7,453 nt of DNA from Clostridium sp. UBA2485 (GCF_002341865.1 NZ_DDOV01000054.1:65803-73255); one strand, 5' to 3'. Numbered from the stretch's first letter, positions 1-7,000 are shown. Numbers and translations: made by a program. Notes: generated from the letters alone by a model not told the origin.

Positions 1-52
1 CGCTATCTTAAAAAATTAAATTAATAATATAAAATATATACAATATTTTAAA

Positions 53-87
53 GAAAATACAAGAGCTATATTAGCTCTTGTATTTTT
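53..87 (+). terminator. Rho-independent terminator of an upstream gene
   Basis: A 13-bp perfect stem (56-68 paired with 72-84) has a 3-nt loop and can be extended by two A-T pairs and a G-T wobble. The transcript ends in a run of five T (83-87). The arms are AATACAAGAGCTA and TAGCTCTTGTATT. It presumably ends a + strand gene lying left of the window, which in clostridia is often prs, although no prs sequence is visible here. Because A residues precede the stem, it could also act on the opposite strand. The first 24 bases contain two short open tails in different frames, and neither can be assigned to a protein. Confidence 0.85.
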
Positions 88-433
88 AATATAATAAAAA
101 GTTATCTAAAGTTCAATTTATATATAGCTTGCAAGAAAATTAATAATTAAAATCACAAAAAATTATTAGAGATAAGAATTTAAGTTATTTCTAGATAGAT
201 TAAATTTTAAGCTTAATTCTTGCATAGTATTTACATATAAGGTAAATATATATAATGTAAAATTATACAAAAGTATATTTTAATATATTCTTATAGGATT
301 TCCAGTTTTTTTGTAGTAATATGTTTTTGTAGTATTATAATAAAGAGCAGTATTTTGTACTTTGATTTTTATATCTTTAATTTAGTATAATATAAATACT
401 GTATAACTAGCGGATGAATTTTGGAGGTATCAA
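88..433. other. non-coding leader upstream of pth
   Basis: This stretch of 346 bases is strongly AT-rich and has no open frame with a ribosome binding site on either strand. It holds several small inverted repeats: 141-148 with 161-168 (8 bp), and 174-184 with 212-221 (10 bp with one bulge). It also holds an 11-bp direct repeat TTTTTGTAGTA at 308-318 and 324-334. A second TATAAT lies at 251-256 behind TTTACA (230-235), but the 15-bp spacer is short. The likely pth promoter is at the right end. I recognise no riboswitch, T-box or other known leader element. Confidence 0.6.
362..391 (+). promoter_or_regulatory. candidate sigma-A promoter of pth
   Basis: TTGATT (362-367) resembles the -35 consensus TTGACA, and TATAAT (386-391) is a perfect -10 box; the spacer is 18 bp. 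Transcription would start near 398, giving a 5' untranslated region of about 35 bases before the pth ATG. It is the best-scoring sigma-A-like pair by eye in the leader. It would serve pth and probably mfd. Confidence 0.65.
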
Positions 434-997
434 ATGTATTTAATAGTAGGATTAGGTAATCCAGGGGATAAATATGATAAGACAAGACATAATGTAGGCT
501 TTGATATAATAGACTTATTTGCACAAAAGTATAATATTTCTATTAATAGGATAAAATTTAAAGGTATATATGGTGAGACAACAATAAATGGAGAAAAGGT
601 AATAGTGTTAAAACCTCAAACTTTTATGAATTTAAGTGGGGAAAGCGTTAGAGAAGTATGTGATTTTTATAAAATTCCTAATGATAATGTCATAGTTGTT
701 TATGATGATATAAGTCTTGATATCGGCATGGTAAGAATTAGGCCCAAAGGTAGTGCAGGGGGACATAATGGAATTAAAAATATAATTTCACATCTTTCAA
801 CAGAAGCTTTTCCTAGAATTAAGATAGGGGTTGGACAACCAAAATATGATTTAGTAGATCATGTTTTGGGAAAATTTTCAAAAGAAGAAAGAGAACTATT
901 AGAAAAAACCTTTGAACCAAGTGTTCAAGCTATAGAAACTATAATAACTAATGGAATTGCTGAAGCTATGAATAAGTTTAATGGTATTAAAGCCTAG
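434..997 (+). CDS. pth: peptidyl-tRNA hydrolase (Pth)
   Basis: This is the cytosolic enzyme that cleaves the ester bond of peptidyl-tRNAs released early from ribosomes, freeing tRNA for reuse. The 187-residue length is normal for the bacterial Pth family. Visible signatures are GLGNPGxxYxxTRHNxG at residues 6-22, with the catalytic histidine at His19 and Asn9 nearby; KPQTFMNLSG at 60-69, with Asn66; VYDDISL at 89-95, with Asp92, the residue that orients the histidine; and GSAGGHNG at 106-113, with His111 and Asn112. These correspond to the known active-site positions of E. coli Pth (His20, Asn10, Asn68, Asp93, His113, Asn114). The ATG is preceded by GGAGG (423-427) at a 6-nt distance, and no better start exists. 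The gene follows a strong promoter and lies 73 bases ahead of mfd. A weak hairpin overlaps its stop codon. Confidence 0.97.
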   Translation: MYLIVGLGNPGDKYDKTRHNVGFDIIDLFAQKYNISINRIKFKGIYGETTINGEKVIVLKPQTFMNLSGESVREVCDFYKIPNDNVIVVYDDISLDIGMVRIRPKGSAGGHNGIKNIISHLSTEAFPRIKIGVGQPKYDLVDHVLGKFSKEERELLEKTFEPSVQAIETIITNGIAEAMNKFNGIKA

Positions 998-1011
998 CTA
1001 TTGCTAGGTTT
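990..1011 (+). terminator. weak hairpin over the pth stop codon
   Basis: An 8-9-bp stem (990-998 with 1003-1011, one G-T wobble) with a TATT loop begins inside the last codons of pth and includes the TAG stop. The following bases, TTTATAACTATTT, lack a solid T run, so termination is probably incomplete. It may partly attenuate transcription into mfd or protect the 3' end of pth mRNA. No convincing separate mfd promoter is visible in the gap, which favours read-through. Confidence 0.4.
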
Positions 1012-1057
1012 ATAACTATTTACAGAAAAATTCAGTATATTTCCATTTTATTTGTAT

Positions 1058-1073
1058 AGAGGTGATAATTTTG
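1058..1073 (+). promoter_or_regulatory. mfd ribosome binding site that fixes the TTG start
   Basis: AGAGGTGAT (1058-1066) is a long match to the anti-Shine-Dalgarno end of 16S rRNA. It lies 8 nt (counted from the last G of GAGG) before TTG at 1071. The in-frame GTG at 1062 lies inside this same site, so a ribosome bound here could not use it. The TTG is therefore the better start. Confidence 0.8.
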
Positions 1074-4000
1074 AGACTAAATGGACTTATGATGCCATTA
1101 AGACGTAGTGAAGAATTTAGAGAAATCTCAAAAAGTATTAAAGGAAATAATTTTCCTATAGGTATTTACGGAGTTTCTGAATCTGCAAAAAGCTATTTAA
1201 TAAATGGAATTTATGAAGAAGTAAATAAAAAAATCCTTATAGTTACTCATAATGATGTAGAGGCAAAAAATATTTGTGAGGATTTAAGTTTTTATTTAAA
1301 TGATGTATATTATTTTCCAACTAGAGAAGTAGTTTTTTATAATATCGATGCTATTTCTGGAGATTTAAGATGGGAACGTCTTAAAATATTTAAAAAGATG
1401 TTAGAAGATGGACCTAAAATAATAGTAGCATCTATAGAGTCGCTATTAGCTGTGTATACTCCAGTAGATTTATTTAAGAATTATATATTTTCTTTAAAGG
1501 TAGGAGATATAGTAGATATTAGAGAATTAAGTGAAAAGCTTATTCAATGTGGTTATGAGAGAAGTGAAGCAGTTGAAACAAAAGGCCAATTTTCAATAAG
1601 GGGAGGAATATTAGATATCTTTCCGCCTATAGATGCCCTTCCTTATAGAATAGAATTTTTTGATGATGAAGTAGATTCTATTAGAACTTTTAATACGGAT
1701 ACTCAAAGAAGTATTGAAAAGATAAATGCTATAGAAATATTTCCAGCAAAAGAAATAATTATGACTAGTGAGAGTTTAAAGAAAGCTTATGATAACATTA
1801 GTGAAGACTTTAATAACTCACTTTTAAATTTTAATAAGAAGAAAGAAAAAGAAGCTATAGAGAGATTAAAATCTATAGTTAATAGTAATATTGAAGCACT
1901 TAAAGAGACTTGGAGTTTTGAAACTATAGATAGCTATATACCATATTTTTATGAAAATATTTCTACATTTTTTGATTATTTAAATGATAGTTTTATTATA
2001 GTAGATGATGTTCAAAGATGTAATGGTAAACTGGAAAGTGTTTACTTCGAGTTTAAAGAAAACTATGAAAATTTTTTAAGAAGAGGAAACATACTTCCAA
2101 GACAAGGAGAACTTTTAATTTCAAAGGAAGAAACTTTACAACTACTAGAGAGCAAAAGAGTGTTAACCATAGATGCTATTGCTAAATCAACCAAAATATT
2201 AAAGCCAAGAACTATTTCTTCTTTTTCACAAATAACTATACACGATTATCATGGACAATTAGATTATTTAATTGATGACATTAAAGATAAAAAAGATAAC
2301 AATTATAGGACAGTAATATTATCAGGAACAAGAACTAGGGGAGAACGACTAATAGATACACTAAGGGATAGAGGTATTGAAGCAAGTTATAAAGACTTTA
2401 TTGATAATATAGAACTTGGCCAAGTTGTTGTAACCTTTGGTAATTCATTAAAAGGATTTGAATATCCTGAGCTTAAAGTGTGTGTAATATCTGATAAGGA
2501 AGTATTTGGACAATCTAAAAGAAAAACAGGAAGAAAAGGAAATAAAAAAGGTGCAGGAAAGATTAAAAGCTTTACTGAACTTAAATTAGGAGATTATGTA
2601 GTACATGCAAATCATGGTATAGGTGTATATAAAGGAATAAATCAGCTTGAAATACAAGGCCATAAAAAGGACTTTTTAGAACTTACTTATAACAATGGAG
2701 ATACTTTATATGTTCCTGTAGAACAGTTAGATTTGGTGCAAAAATATATAGGTAGCGAGGGCAAATCACCTAAAGTAAATAAGCTAGGTGGAAGTGAATG
2801 GATTAAAGCTAAAAATAAAGTTAAAAAATCTATAGAAGACATTGCAGAAGATTTAGTTAAGCTTTATGCTACTAGGGCACAAATTAAAGGTCATAAATAT
2901 GGTATTGATACAATATGGCAAAAACAATTTGAAGATGAATTTCCTTATGATGAAACACCGGATCAATTAACAGCTATAGAGGAAATTAAAAAGGATATGG
3001 AAAGTAATAAACCTATGGACAGACTTTTATGTGGAGATGTTGGTTATGGAAAAACAGAAGTAGCCTTAAGGGCTGCTTTTAAATGCGTGATGGATGGAAA
3101 ACAGGTTGCATTTTTAGTTCCTACGACTATACTTGCAGAACAGCATTATAAGAATATGTTAAAAAGATATTCTGATTTTCCTTTAAAAGTGGATATGATA
3201 AGCAGATTTAGAACAGCTTCACAAACTAAGGCAATATTGAAATCTGTTAAAGAAGGAAATGTGGATATACTGGTAGGTACCCATAGGATATTACAAAAGG
3301 ATGTTTCATTTAAGGACTTAGGGTTATTAATAGTAGATGAAGAACAAAGATTTGGAGTTACTCATAAAGAAAAGATTAAGTCTATCAAGAAGAATATAGA
3401 TGTTTTAACTTTAACTGCAACTCCTATTCCAAGAACATTGCATATGTCTTTAACAGGAGTAAGAGATATAAGCGTAATTGAAACTCCGCCAGAGGAAAGA
3501 TATCCGGTTCAGACCTATGTAGTTGAGTTTAATGATCAGCTTATTAGAGATGGTATAATGAGAGAATTAAATAGAGATGGTCAAGTATTCTTTGTGTATA
3601 ACAGAGTTGAAACTATAAAAGAAATGGCAAGCTATTTAGGAAAACTTATACCTGAAGCTAGAATAGCGGTAGCTCATGGACAAATGACTGAAAGGGAATT
3701 GGAAAAAATAATACTAGATTTTGTAGATTATAAATATGATATTTTAGTATGTACAACTATTATAGAAACAGGTATAGATATTCAAAACACTAATACTATG
3801 ATAATCTATGATGCAGATAAAATGGGCTTATCTCAGCTATATCAATTAAGAGGTAGAGTAGGTAGGACTAATAGGATAGCATATGCTTATTTTACTTATA
3901 TGAAGGATAAGATTTTAACAGAGGTAGCAGAAAAACGTCTTAAAGCCATTAAAGATTTTACTGAATTAGGTTCAGGTTTTAAAATTGCTATGAGAGATTT

Positions 4001-4601
4001 AGAAATAAGAGGCGCAGGAAACATTATGGGTTCTGCACAACATGGGCATATGGCTACTGTAGGATATGACTTATATTGTAGAATGCTTGAAGATATGATA
4101 AAACTTATTAAAGGTGACATTGAAAAAGAGCCTATTGAAACTACTGTTGAAATTAAAATTGATGCGTATATTCCAAGCAGCTATGTGAAGGATGAAACGC
4201 AAAAAATTGAAGTTTACAAAAAGATTGCATCTATCGACTCTTATGAATATATGATGGAATTACAAGATGAAATAGAAGATAGATTTTCTGATATACCACC
4301 TACTGTTTATAATTTGATGAATATTGCTTACTTAAGAAGTATGGCAAAGGAAATAGGCATTATTGAGATTAAAGAAGTTAAAAATGAAATATTAATTACT
4401 TTTGAAAGTAAACAAAATATTAGCAAAGATTTAATTACTGGACTATTAGATAATTATATAAGCAAAATAACTTTTAAAATGGGAGAAGTACCGGTTATTG
4501 CTTATAAGATAAAGGAAACTAAGAAAGAAGAGCTTCTTGATAATTTAATTAATCTAACTAAGTATATGAAAGAATTTAATGGCAAAACTAATAATAAATA
4601 A
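1071..4601 (+). CDS. mfd: transcription-repair coupling factor (Mfd)
   Basis: Mfd is a DNA translocase that pushes stalled RNA polymerase off DNA and recruits UvrA for excision repair. With the TTG start it has 1176 residues, a normal length. The UvrB-like module occupies about residues 1-350; FSIRGGILDIFPP is at 174-186, followed by PYRIEFFDDE. A basic linker (KRKTGRKGNKK) leads to the CarD-like RNA polymerase-interacting domain at about 501-562. The RecG-like motor follows: GDVGYGKTE at 655-663 (Walker A lysine 661), DEEQ at 756-759, TATPIPRT from 782, ETGID from 899 and QLRGRVGR at 925-932. The C-terminal TRCF regulatory domain covers roughly the last 150 residues. A start at GTG 1062 would add three residues but overlaps the ribosome binding site. 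The frame is intact and all helicase motifs are present. It is probably transcribed with pth; no strong terminator follows it. Confidence 0.97.
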   Translation: MRLNGLMMPLRRSEEFREISKSIKGNNFPIGIYGVSESAKSYLINGIYEEVNKKILIVTHNDVEAKNICEDLSFYLNDVYYFPTREVVFYNIDAISGDLRWERLKIFKKMLEDGPKIIVASIESLLAVYTPVDLFKNYIFSLKVGDIVDIRELSEKLIQCGYERSEAVETKGQFSIRGGILDIFPPIDALPYRIEFFDDEVDSIRTFNTDTQRSIEKINAIEIFPAKEIIMTSESLKKAYDNISEDFNNSLLNFNKKKEKEAIERLKSIVNSNIEALKETWSFETIDSYIPYFYENISTFFDYLNDSFIIVDDVQRCNGKLESVYFEFKENYENFLRRGNILPRQGELLISKEETLQLLESKRVLTIDAIAKSTKILKPRTISSFSQITIHDYHGQLDYLIDDIKDKKDNNYRTVILSGTRTRGERLIDTLRDRGIEASYKDFIDNIELGQVVVTFGNSLKGFEYPELKVCVISDKEVFGQSKRKTGRKGNKKGAGKIKSFTELKLGDYVVHANHGIGVYKGINQLEIQGHKKDFLELTYNNGDTLYVPVEQLDLVQKYIGSEGKSPKVNKLGGSEWIKAKNKVKKSIEDIAEDLVKLYATRAQIKGHKYGIDTIWQKQFEDEFPYDETPDQLTAIEEIKKDMESNKPMDRLLCGDVGYGKTEVALRAAFKCVMDGKQVAFLVPTTILAEQHYKNMLKRYSDFPLKVDMISRFRTASQTKAILKSVKEGNVDILVGTHRILQKDVSFKDLGLLIVDEEQRFGVTHKEKIKSIKKNIDVLTLTATPIPRTLHMSLTGVRDISVIETPPEERYPVQTYVVEFNDQLIRDGIMRELNRDGQVFFVYNRVETIKEMASYLGKLIPEARIAVAHGQMTERELEKIILDFVDYKYDILVCTTIIETGIDIQNTNTMIIYDADKMGLSQLYQLRGRVGRTNRIAYAYFTYMKDKILTEVAEKRLKAIKDFTELGSGFKIAMRDLEIRGAGNIMGSAQHGHMATVGYDLYCRMLEDMIKLIKGDIEKEPIETTVEIKIDAYIPSSYVKDETQKIEVYKKIASIDSYEYMMELQDEIEDRFSDIPPTVYNLMNIAYLRSMAKEIGIIEIKEVKNEILITFESKQNISKDLITGLLDNYISKITFKMGEVPVIAYKIKETKKEELLDNLINLTKYMKEFNGKTNNK

Positions 4602-4733
4602 TTCTTTAATTCATTTTAAGTTAATTTCAATAATTTACTATAAACTTTCAATAATTAGGAGTTTATGATAAAATTATTTTTGAATGTCACAAAGATGAAA
4701 TATTATCATATTAAAATAGGACTGTATTACAAA

Positions 4734-4885
4734 AGCTATATTTTAAAATGTTATTAATTTTAGATTTGTTTAATTTTATAAGTTTATAGAATTAAATAAT
4801 TAACGGTTTAGAAGTAGGAGCACTATTTATGAACTAGAATATAAATTTTAATTATTTGAACTTTTATATAGTTTAAAATATAGCT
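4734..4885. repeat. 14-bp perfect inverted repeat upstream of prsA
   Basis: AGCTATATTTTAAA at 4734-4747 is the exact reverse complement of TTTAAAATATAGCT at 4872-4885, with 124 bases between. The right arm covers the proposed -10 box of the prsA promoter. It might be a pair of protein-binding sites or a chance product of the AT-rich composition. No known operator is recognised. Confidence 0.5.
4856..4884 (+). promoter_or_regulatory. candidate sigma-A promoter of prsA
   Basis: TTGAAC (4856-4861) and TATAGC (4879-4884) are separated by 17 bp. The -35 matches TTGACA in five of six positions and the -10 matches TATAAT in four of six. Transcription would start near 4891, only about 24 nt before the GTG start codon, which still leaves room for the ribosome binding site. 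The call is moderate because AT-rich DNA produces such boxes easily. Confidence 0.5.
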
Positions 4886-4902
4886 ATTAAAAAAAATAGA
4901 AC

Positions 4903-4917
4903 GGGGGATTTAAAGTG
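4903..4917 (+). promoter_or_regulatory. prsA ribosome binding site and GTG start
   Basis: GGGGGAT (4903-4909) is an imperfect but G-rich Shine-Dalgarno site 7 nt before GTG at 4915. The next in-frame methionine is residue 16, in the middle of the signal peptide, and would destroy export, so the GTG is the start. Confidence 0.8.
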
Positions 4918-5916
4918 AAGAACATAAAAAAATTAATAGTAGCATCCCTAGTGGCTGTGATGGCAACTTCTTTAGTTGGATGTAGTTTAATTGAAAAAAC
5001 TCCAGAAGGTATCGCAAAATCAAAGGTTGCAAAATATAGTAATAAGAAAATAACAAGGGCCGAACTTGATGAAAGAATGGGACCGGTTATAACTTATATC
5101 AAAAAGATGCAAGGTGAAACTTTTGATACGACTGAAGAAGGCAAGAGCATGTTAAAAGAACAGAGAATTAACATGTTAAATAGAATGATTGGAGAAGGAA
5201 TTCTAGAAGAGAAAGCTGTTGAGCTTAAAGTGATGCCAAATGATGATGAGGTTAAAAAATATATAGATCAGGAATATAAGACAATAAAAGATGCTTTTGA
5301 AAGTGAAGAAAAATTTAAAGAGGGATTAGAACAATCTGGTGAAACTGAAGAAAGTATAAAAGCAAATATAAAAAATCAACTTATATATAATAAAGTTTTT
5401 GAAGAAGTAGTTAAAGATGTTAAGGTAACTGATGAAGATGCTAAAACTCATTATGATTCTAATATGACCTATTATACTGAAAAGCCAAATAAAATTAACG
5501 TAGCTCACATTGTAGTTGAAGATGAAAAAGATGCTAATGATATAATTAAAAGATTAGATGCTGGTGAAGATTTTGCAAAGCTTGCAAAGGAAAAAGGAAC
5601 AGATGGAACTAAAGATAAAGGTGGAGAGTTAGGCTGGATAGATTATAATGATACAGGCTATGATAAAACTTTTATGCAGTTTGCAATTGCTCTACAAAAA
5701 GGAGCTTATACAAAAGCGCCAGTTAAAACTCAATTTGGCTATCATGTAATAAAATGTATAGACAAGGAAGAGTATCCAGTTAAGAAATTTGATACTGTAA
5801 AAGAAGACATTAAAAAGAGTTTACTAGATGAGAAGAAAAATACACAATGGAATGAAACAGCTAACAAATGGCAAGAAGAAGCTAAAATTAAAATTTATGA
5901 AGATAATTTAAAATAA
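4915..5916 (+). CDS. prsA: PrsA-type foldase lipoprotein (parvulin peptidyl-prolyl isomerase)
   Basis: The protein is an exported lipoprotein that helps secreted proteins fold on the outer face of the membrane by cis-trans isomerisation of prolyl bonds and chaperone action. It has 333 residues, close to the size of other PrsA proteins. The N terminus is a lipoprotein signal peptide: KNIKK, a hydrophobic stretch from about residue 7 to 21, and the lipobox LVGC with lipidated Cys23. A helical SurA-like N-terminal region spans about 37-180. A parvulin (PpiC) domain spans about 190-290, with NVAHIVV around His198, GGELGWI, MQFAIAL and QFGYHVIK around His277; these two histidines are the conserved parvulin pair. 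A charged helical tail closes the protein. The start is GTG. The gene has its own candidate promoter and a strong terminator, so it is probably a single-gene unit. The PrsA family is certain; the clients are unknown. Confidence 0.93.
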   Translation: MKNIKKLIVASLVAVMATSLVGCSLIEKTPEGIAKSKVAKYSNKKITRAELDERMGPVITYIKKMQGETFDTTEEGKSMLKEQRINMLNRMIGEGILEEKAVELKVMPNDDEVKKYIDQEYKTIKDAFESEEKFKEGLEQSGETEESIKANIKNQLIYNKVFEEVVKDVKVTDEDAKTHYDSNMTYYTEKPNKINVAHIVVEDEKDANDIIKRLDAGEDFAKLAKEKGTDGTKDKGGELGWIDYNDTGYDKTFMQFAIALQKGAYTKAPVKTQFGYHVIKCIDKEEYPVKKFDTVKEDIKKSLLDEKKNTQWNETANKWQEEAKIKIYEDNLK

Positions 5917-5944
5917 TTTAAAACATGTGAAAAGACAGCAAGTC

Positions 5945-6001
5945 TTCAACATAAAAGGAGTTATGATTTAAATCATAGCTCCTTTTATGTTGAGTATTTT
6001 T
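5945..6001 (+). terminator. strong long-stem terminator after prsA
   Basis: Positions 5946-5967 pair with 5972-5993 in a 22-bp stem interrupted only by one G-T wobble. The loop is TTAA, and an outer T-G wobble extends the stem to 5945/5994. Five T (5997-6001) follow. The A-rich stretch and symmetry mean it might also work on the opposite strand, although no gene is visible there. A small 5-bp hairpin (5932-5936 with 5942-5946) precedes it and overlaps its first base. Confidence 0.9.
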
Positions 6002-6373
6002 AGAAATAGGTAAAAGAATAAATTCAAAAAATAGAGTAAAATATGGTAAACCGTTTATAATTTATAGCCTTAAATTAAGGAAGATATTAATAAAAGTTAA
6101 ATTTTTTGAAAATAAAATATGAATTTTTAACAACGAATAATTTATAATTATACATCTATTATAAAAACTTATAAATTTTTAAATTCAGAATTATCATTAA
6201 GATTATAGAATCTTCATTTTAATGGAATTTGGAAATCTATGATTTATGTACAAAAAATAGTTAAAATTTTATTGATTATTTTGAGAATCACTAAAAATTT
6301 TATATTATAAGCTATAAATTTAAAAAGGTATCTTTGTTCAAATTTTGTTATAAATTAATCTTTATGCAAATGT

Positions 6374-6403
6374 GTATAAAATTTCAAATTTAGAAGGATA
6401 ATA
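6374..6403 (+). promoter_or_regulatory. candidate sigma-G promoter of spoVT
   Basis: GTATA (6374-6378) fits the B. subtilis sigma-G -35 consensus (GYATR). After exactly 18 bp, GATAATA (6397-6403) fits the -10 consensus (CATNHTA-like) except for the first base. Transcription would start near 6410, about 39 nt before the spoVT ATG. In B. subtilis spoVT is known to be transcribed by sigma-G in the forespore, so the position and sequence agree with expectation. AT-rich background makes chance matches possible. Confidence 0.45.
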
Positions 6404-6433
6404 ATAGCACAAGTACATAATTAAAGTTATTTG

Positions 6434-6451
6434 AGGAGGAATTAATGTATG
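6434..6451 (+). promoter_or_regulatory. spoVT ribosome binding site with two overlapping ATG codons
   Basis: AGGAGG (6434-6439) is followed by ATGTATG. The first ATG (6445, spacing 5 nt) is out of frame and opens only 12 codons, ending at TGA 6481-6483. The second ATG (6449, spacing 9 nt) begins SpoVT, whose MKATGIVRRID start is the conserved N terminus of the family. The second ATG is therefore the real start. Confidence 0.85.
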
Positions 6452-7000
6452 AAGGCAACCGGTATAGTAAGACGTATAGATGATTTAGGTCGTGTAGTAA
6501 TTCCAAAAGAAATTAGAAGAACTCTTAGAATTAGAGAGGGAGATCCACTAGAGATATTTACTGATAGAGAAGGTGGAGTAATACTTAAAAAATACTCTCC
6601 AATTGAAGAGTTAAGTGAATTCTCTAAGGAATATGCGGAGGCACTTCAACAGACAATTGGACATATTGTAGTTGTGGCTGATAAAGATAGTATGATATCT
6701 GTTAGTGGTGGCCCTAAAAAGGACTATATGGATAAAAAAGTTAGTATGCAACTCGAAAAAATAATGGAAGGTCGTAGATCGGTTATATCTGGAACAGGGG
6801 CACAGAAGGTTATACCATTATATGAAGATGAAGATGAGACTGTTTATAGTTCTCAAGTTGTTAGCCCTATAGTAGCAGAAGGAGATGCTATTGGAGCTGT
6901 TGTAATACTTTCTAAAGAGGAAAATGTAAAATTTGGGGATTTAGAATTAAAACTAGCTGAAACAGCATCTGCTTTCTTAGGAAAGCAAATGGAGCAATAA
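6449..7000 (+). CDS. spoVT: stage V sporulation transcriptional regulator SpoVT
   Basis: SpoVT is a DNA-binding regulator that acts in the forespore and adjusts sigma-G-dependent genes for spore maturation and germination. The 183-residue length is close to the 178 of B. subtilis SpoVT. Residues 1-52 form the AbrB-like swapped-hairpin DNA-binding domain: MKATGIVRRIDDLGR, VVIPKEIRR (16-24), then LRIREGDPLEIF and GGVILKKYSP. The basic residues Arg8, Arg9, Arg15, Lys20, Arg23 and Arg24 are of the kind that contact DNA in this family. Residues from about 56 to 178 form the GAF-like domain that separates SpoVT from short AbrB proteins; SGTGAQKVIPLYEDED and VVSPIVAEGDAIGAVVIL are visible within it. 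The proteins act as tetramers in Bacillus. The gene stands alone between two terminators with a candidate sigma-G promoter. This gene implies a spore-forming host. Confidence 0.96.
   Translation: MKATGIVRRIDDLGRVVIPKEIRRTLRIREGDPLEIFTDREGGVILKKYSPIEELSEFSKEYAEALQQTIGHIVVVADKDSMISVSGGPKKDYMDKKVSMQLEKIMEGRRSVISGTGAQKVIPLYEDEDETVYSSQVVSPIVAEGDAIGAVVILSKEENVKFGDLELKLAETASAFLGKQMEQ

Larger units (their letters stand above)
4602..4914. other. AT-rich mfd-prsA intergenic region
   Basis: This gap of 313 bases holds no convincing gene. It contains an 11-bp direct repeat TTTCAATAATT (4625-4635 and 4646-4656, 21-bp period). It also has a weak 7-bp hairpin (4640-4646 with 4660-4666) whose T run begins about 10 nt downstream, at best a poor mfd terminator. 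A 14-bp perfect inverted repeat (4734-4747 with 4872-4885) is present, and the prsA promoter candidate lies near the right end. A 30-codon open frame at 4665-4757 follows an AGGAG only 3 nt away, which is too close for efficient initiation, so I do not call it a gene. Confidence 0.55.
5917..6448. other. AT-rich prsA-spoVT intergenic region
   Basis: This gap of 532 bases contains the prsA terminator, the spoVT promoter candidate and otherwise very AT-rich DNA with no credible coding frame. Minor symmetry elements are CCTTAAATTAAGG (6068-6080), AAGATT-ATAG-AATCTT (6199-6214), and an imperfect hairpin with AAAATTTT arms (6263-6270 with 6294-6301). TGTTATAAA (6346-6354) resembles an extended -10 box but lacks a matching -35. 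None of these can be assigned a function. Confidence 0.6.

Noticed and set aside
1..24. Possible C-terminal end of an upstream gene (frames ending at 9-11, 17-19 or 22-24)
   Set aside because: Too few codons remain to recognise any protein, and no frame is favoured. Only the terminator at 53-87 points to an upstream gene.
3896..4120. 74-codon open frame on the - strand inside mfd
   Set aside because: It lies wholly within the conserved helicase part of Mfd, has no ribosome binding site of its own and its protein resembles no family. It is a shadow of the mfd reading frame.
4665..4757. 30-codon open frame after mfd preceded by AGGAG
   Set aside because: The spacing between AGGAG and ATG is only 3 nt, the peptide has no recognisable feature, and stop-free runs of this size are easily found. 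Ribosome profiling would be needed to revive it.
5326..5508. 60-codon open frame on the - strand inside prsA
   Set aside because: It is antisense to the conserved parvulin region, rich in F, I and Y as expected from reversed AT-rich coding DNA, and lacks initiation signals.
6192..6221. CATTTTA at 6215-6221 as a sigma-G -10 box
   Set aside because: No acceptable -35 sequence lies 17-18 bp upstream, and it is over 220 bases from the spoVT start. The pair at 6374-6403 fits better.
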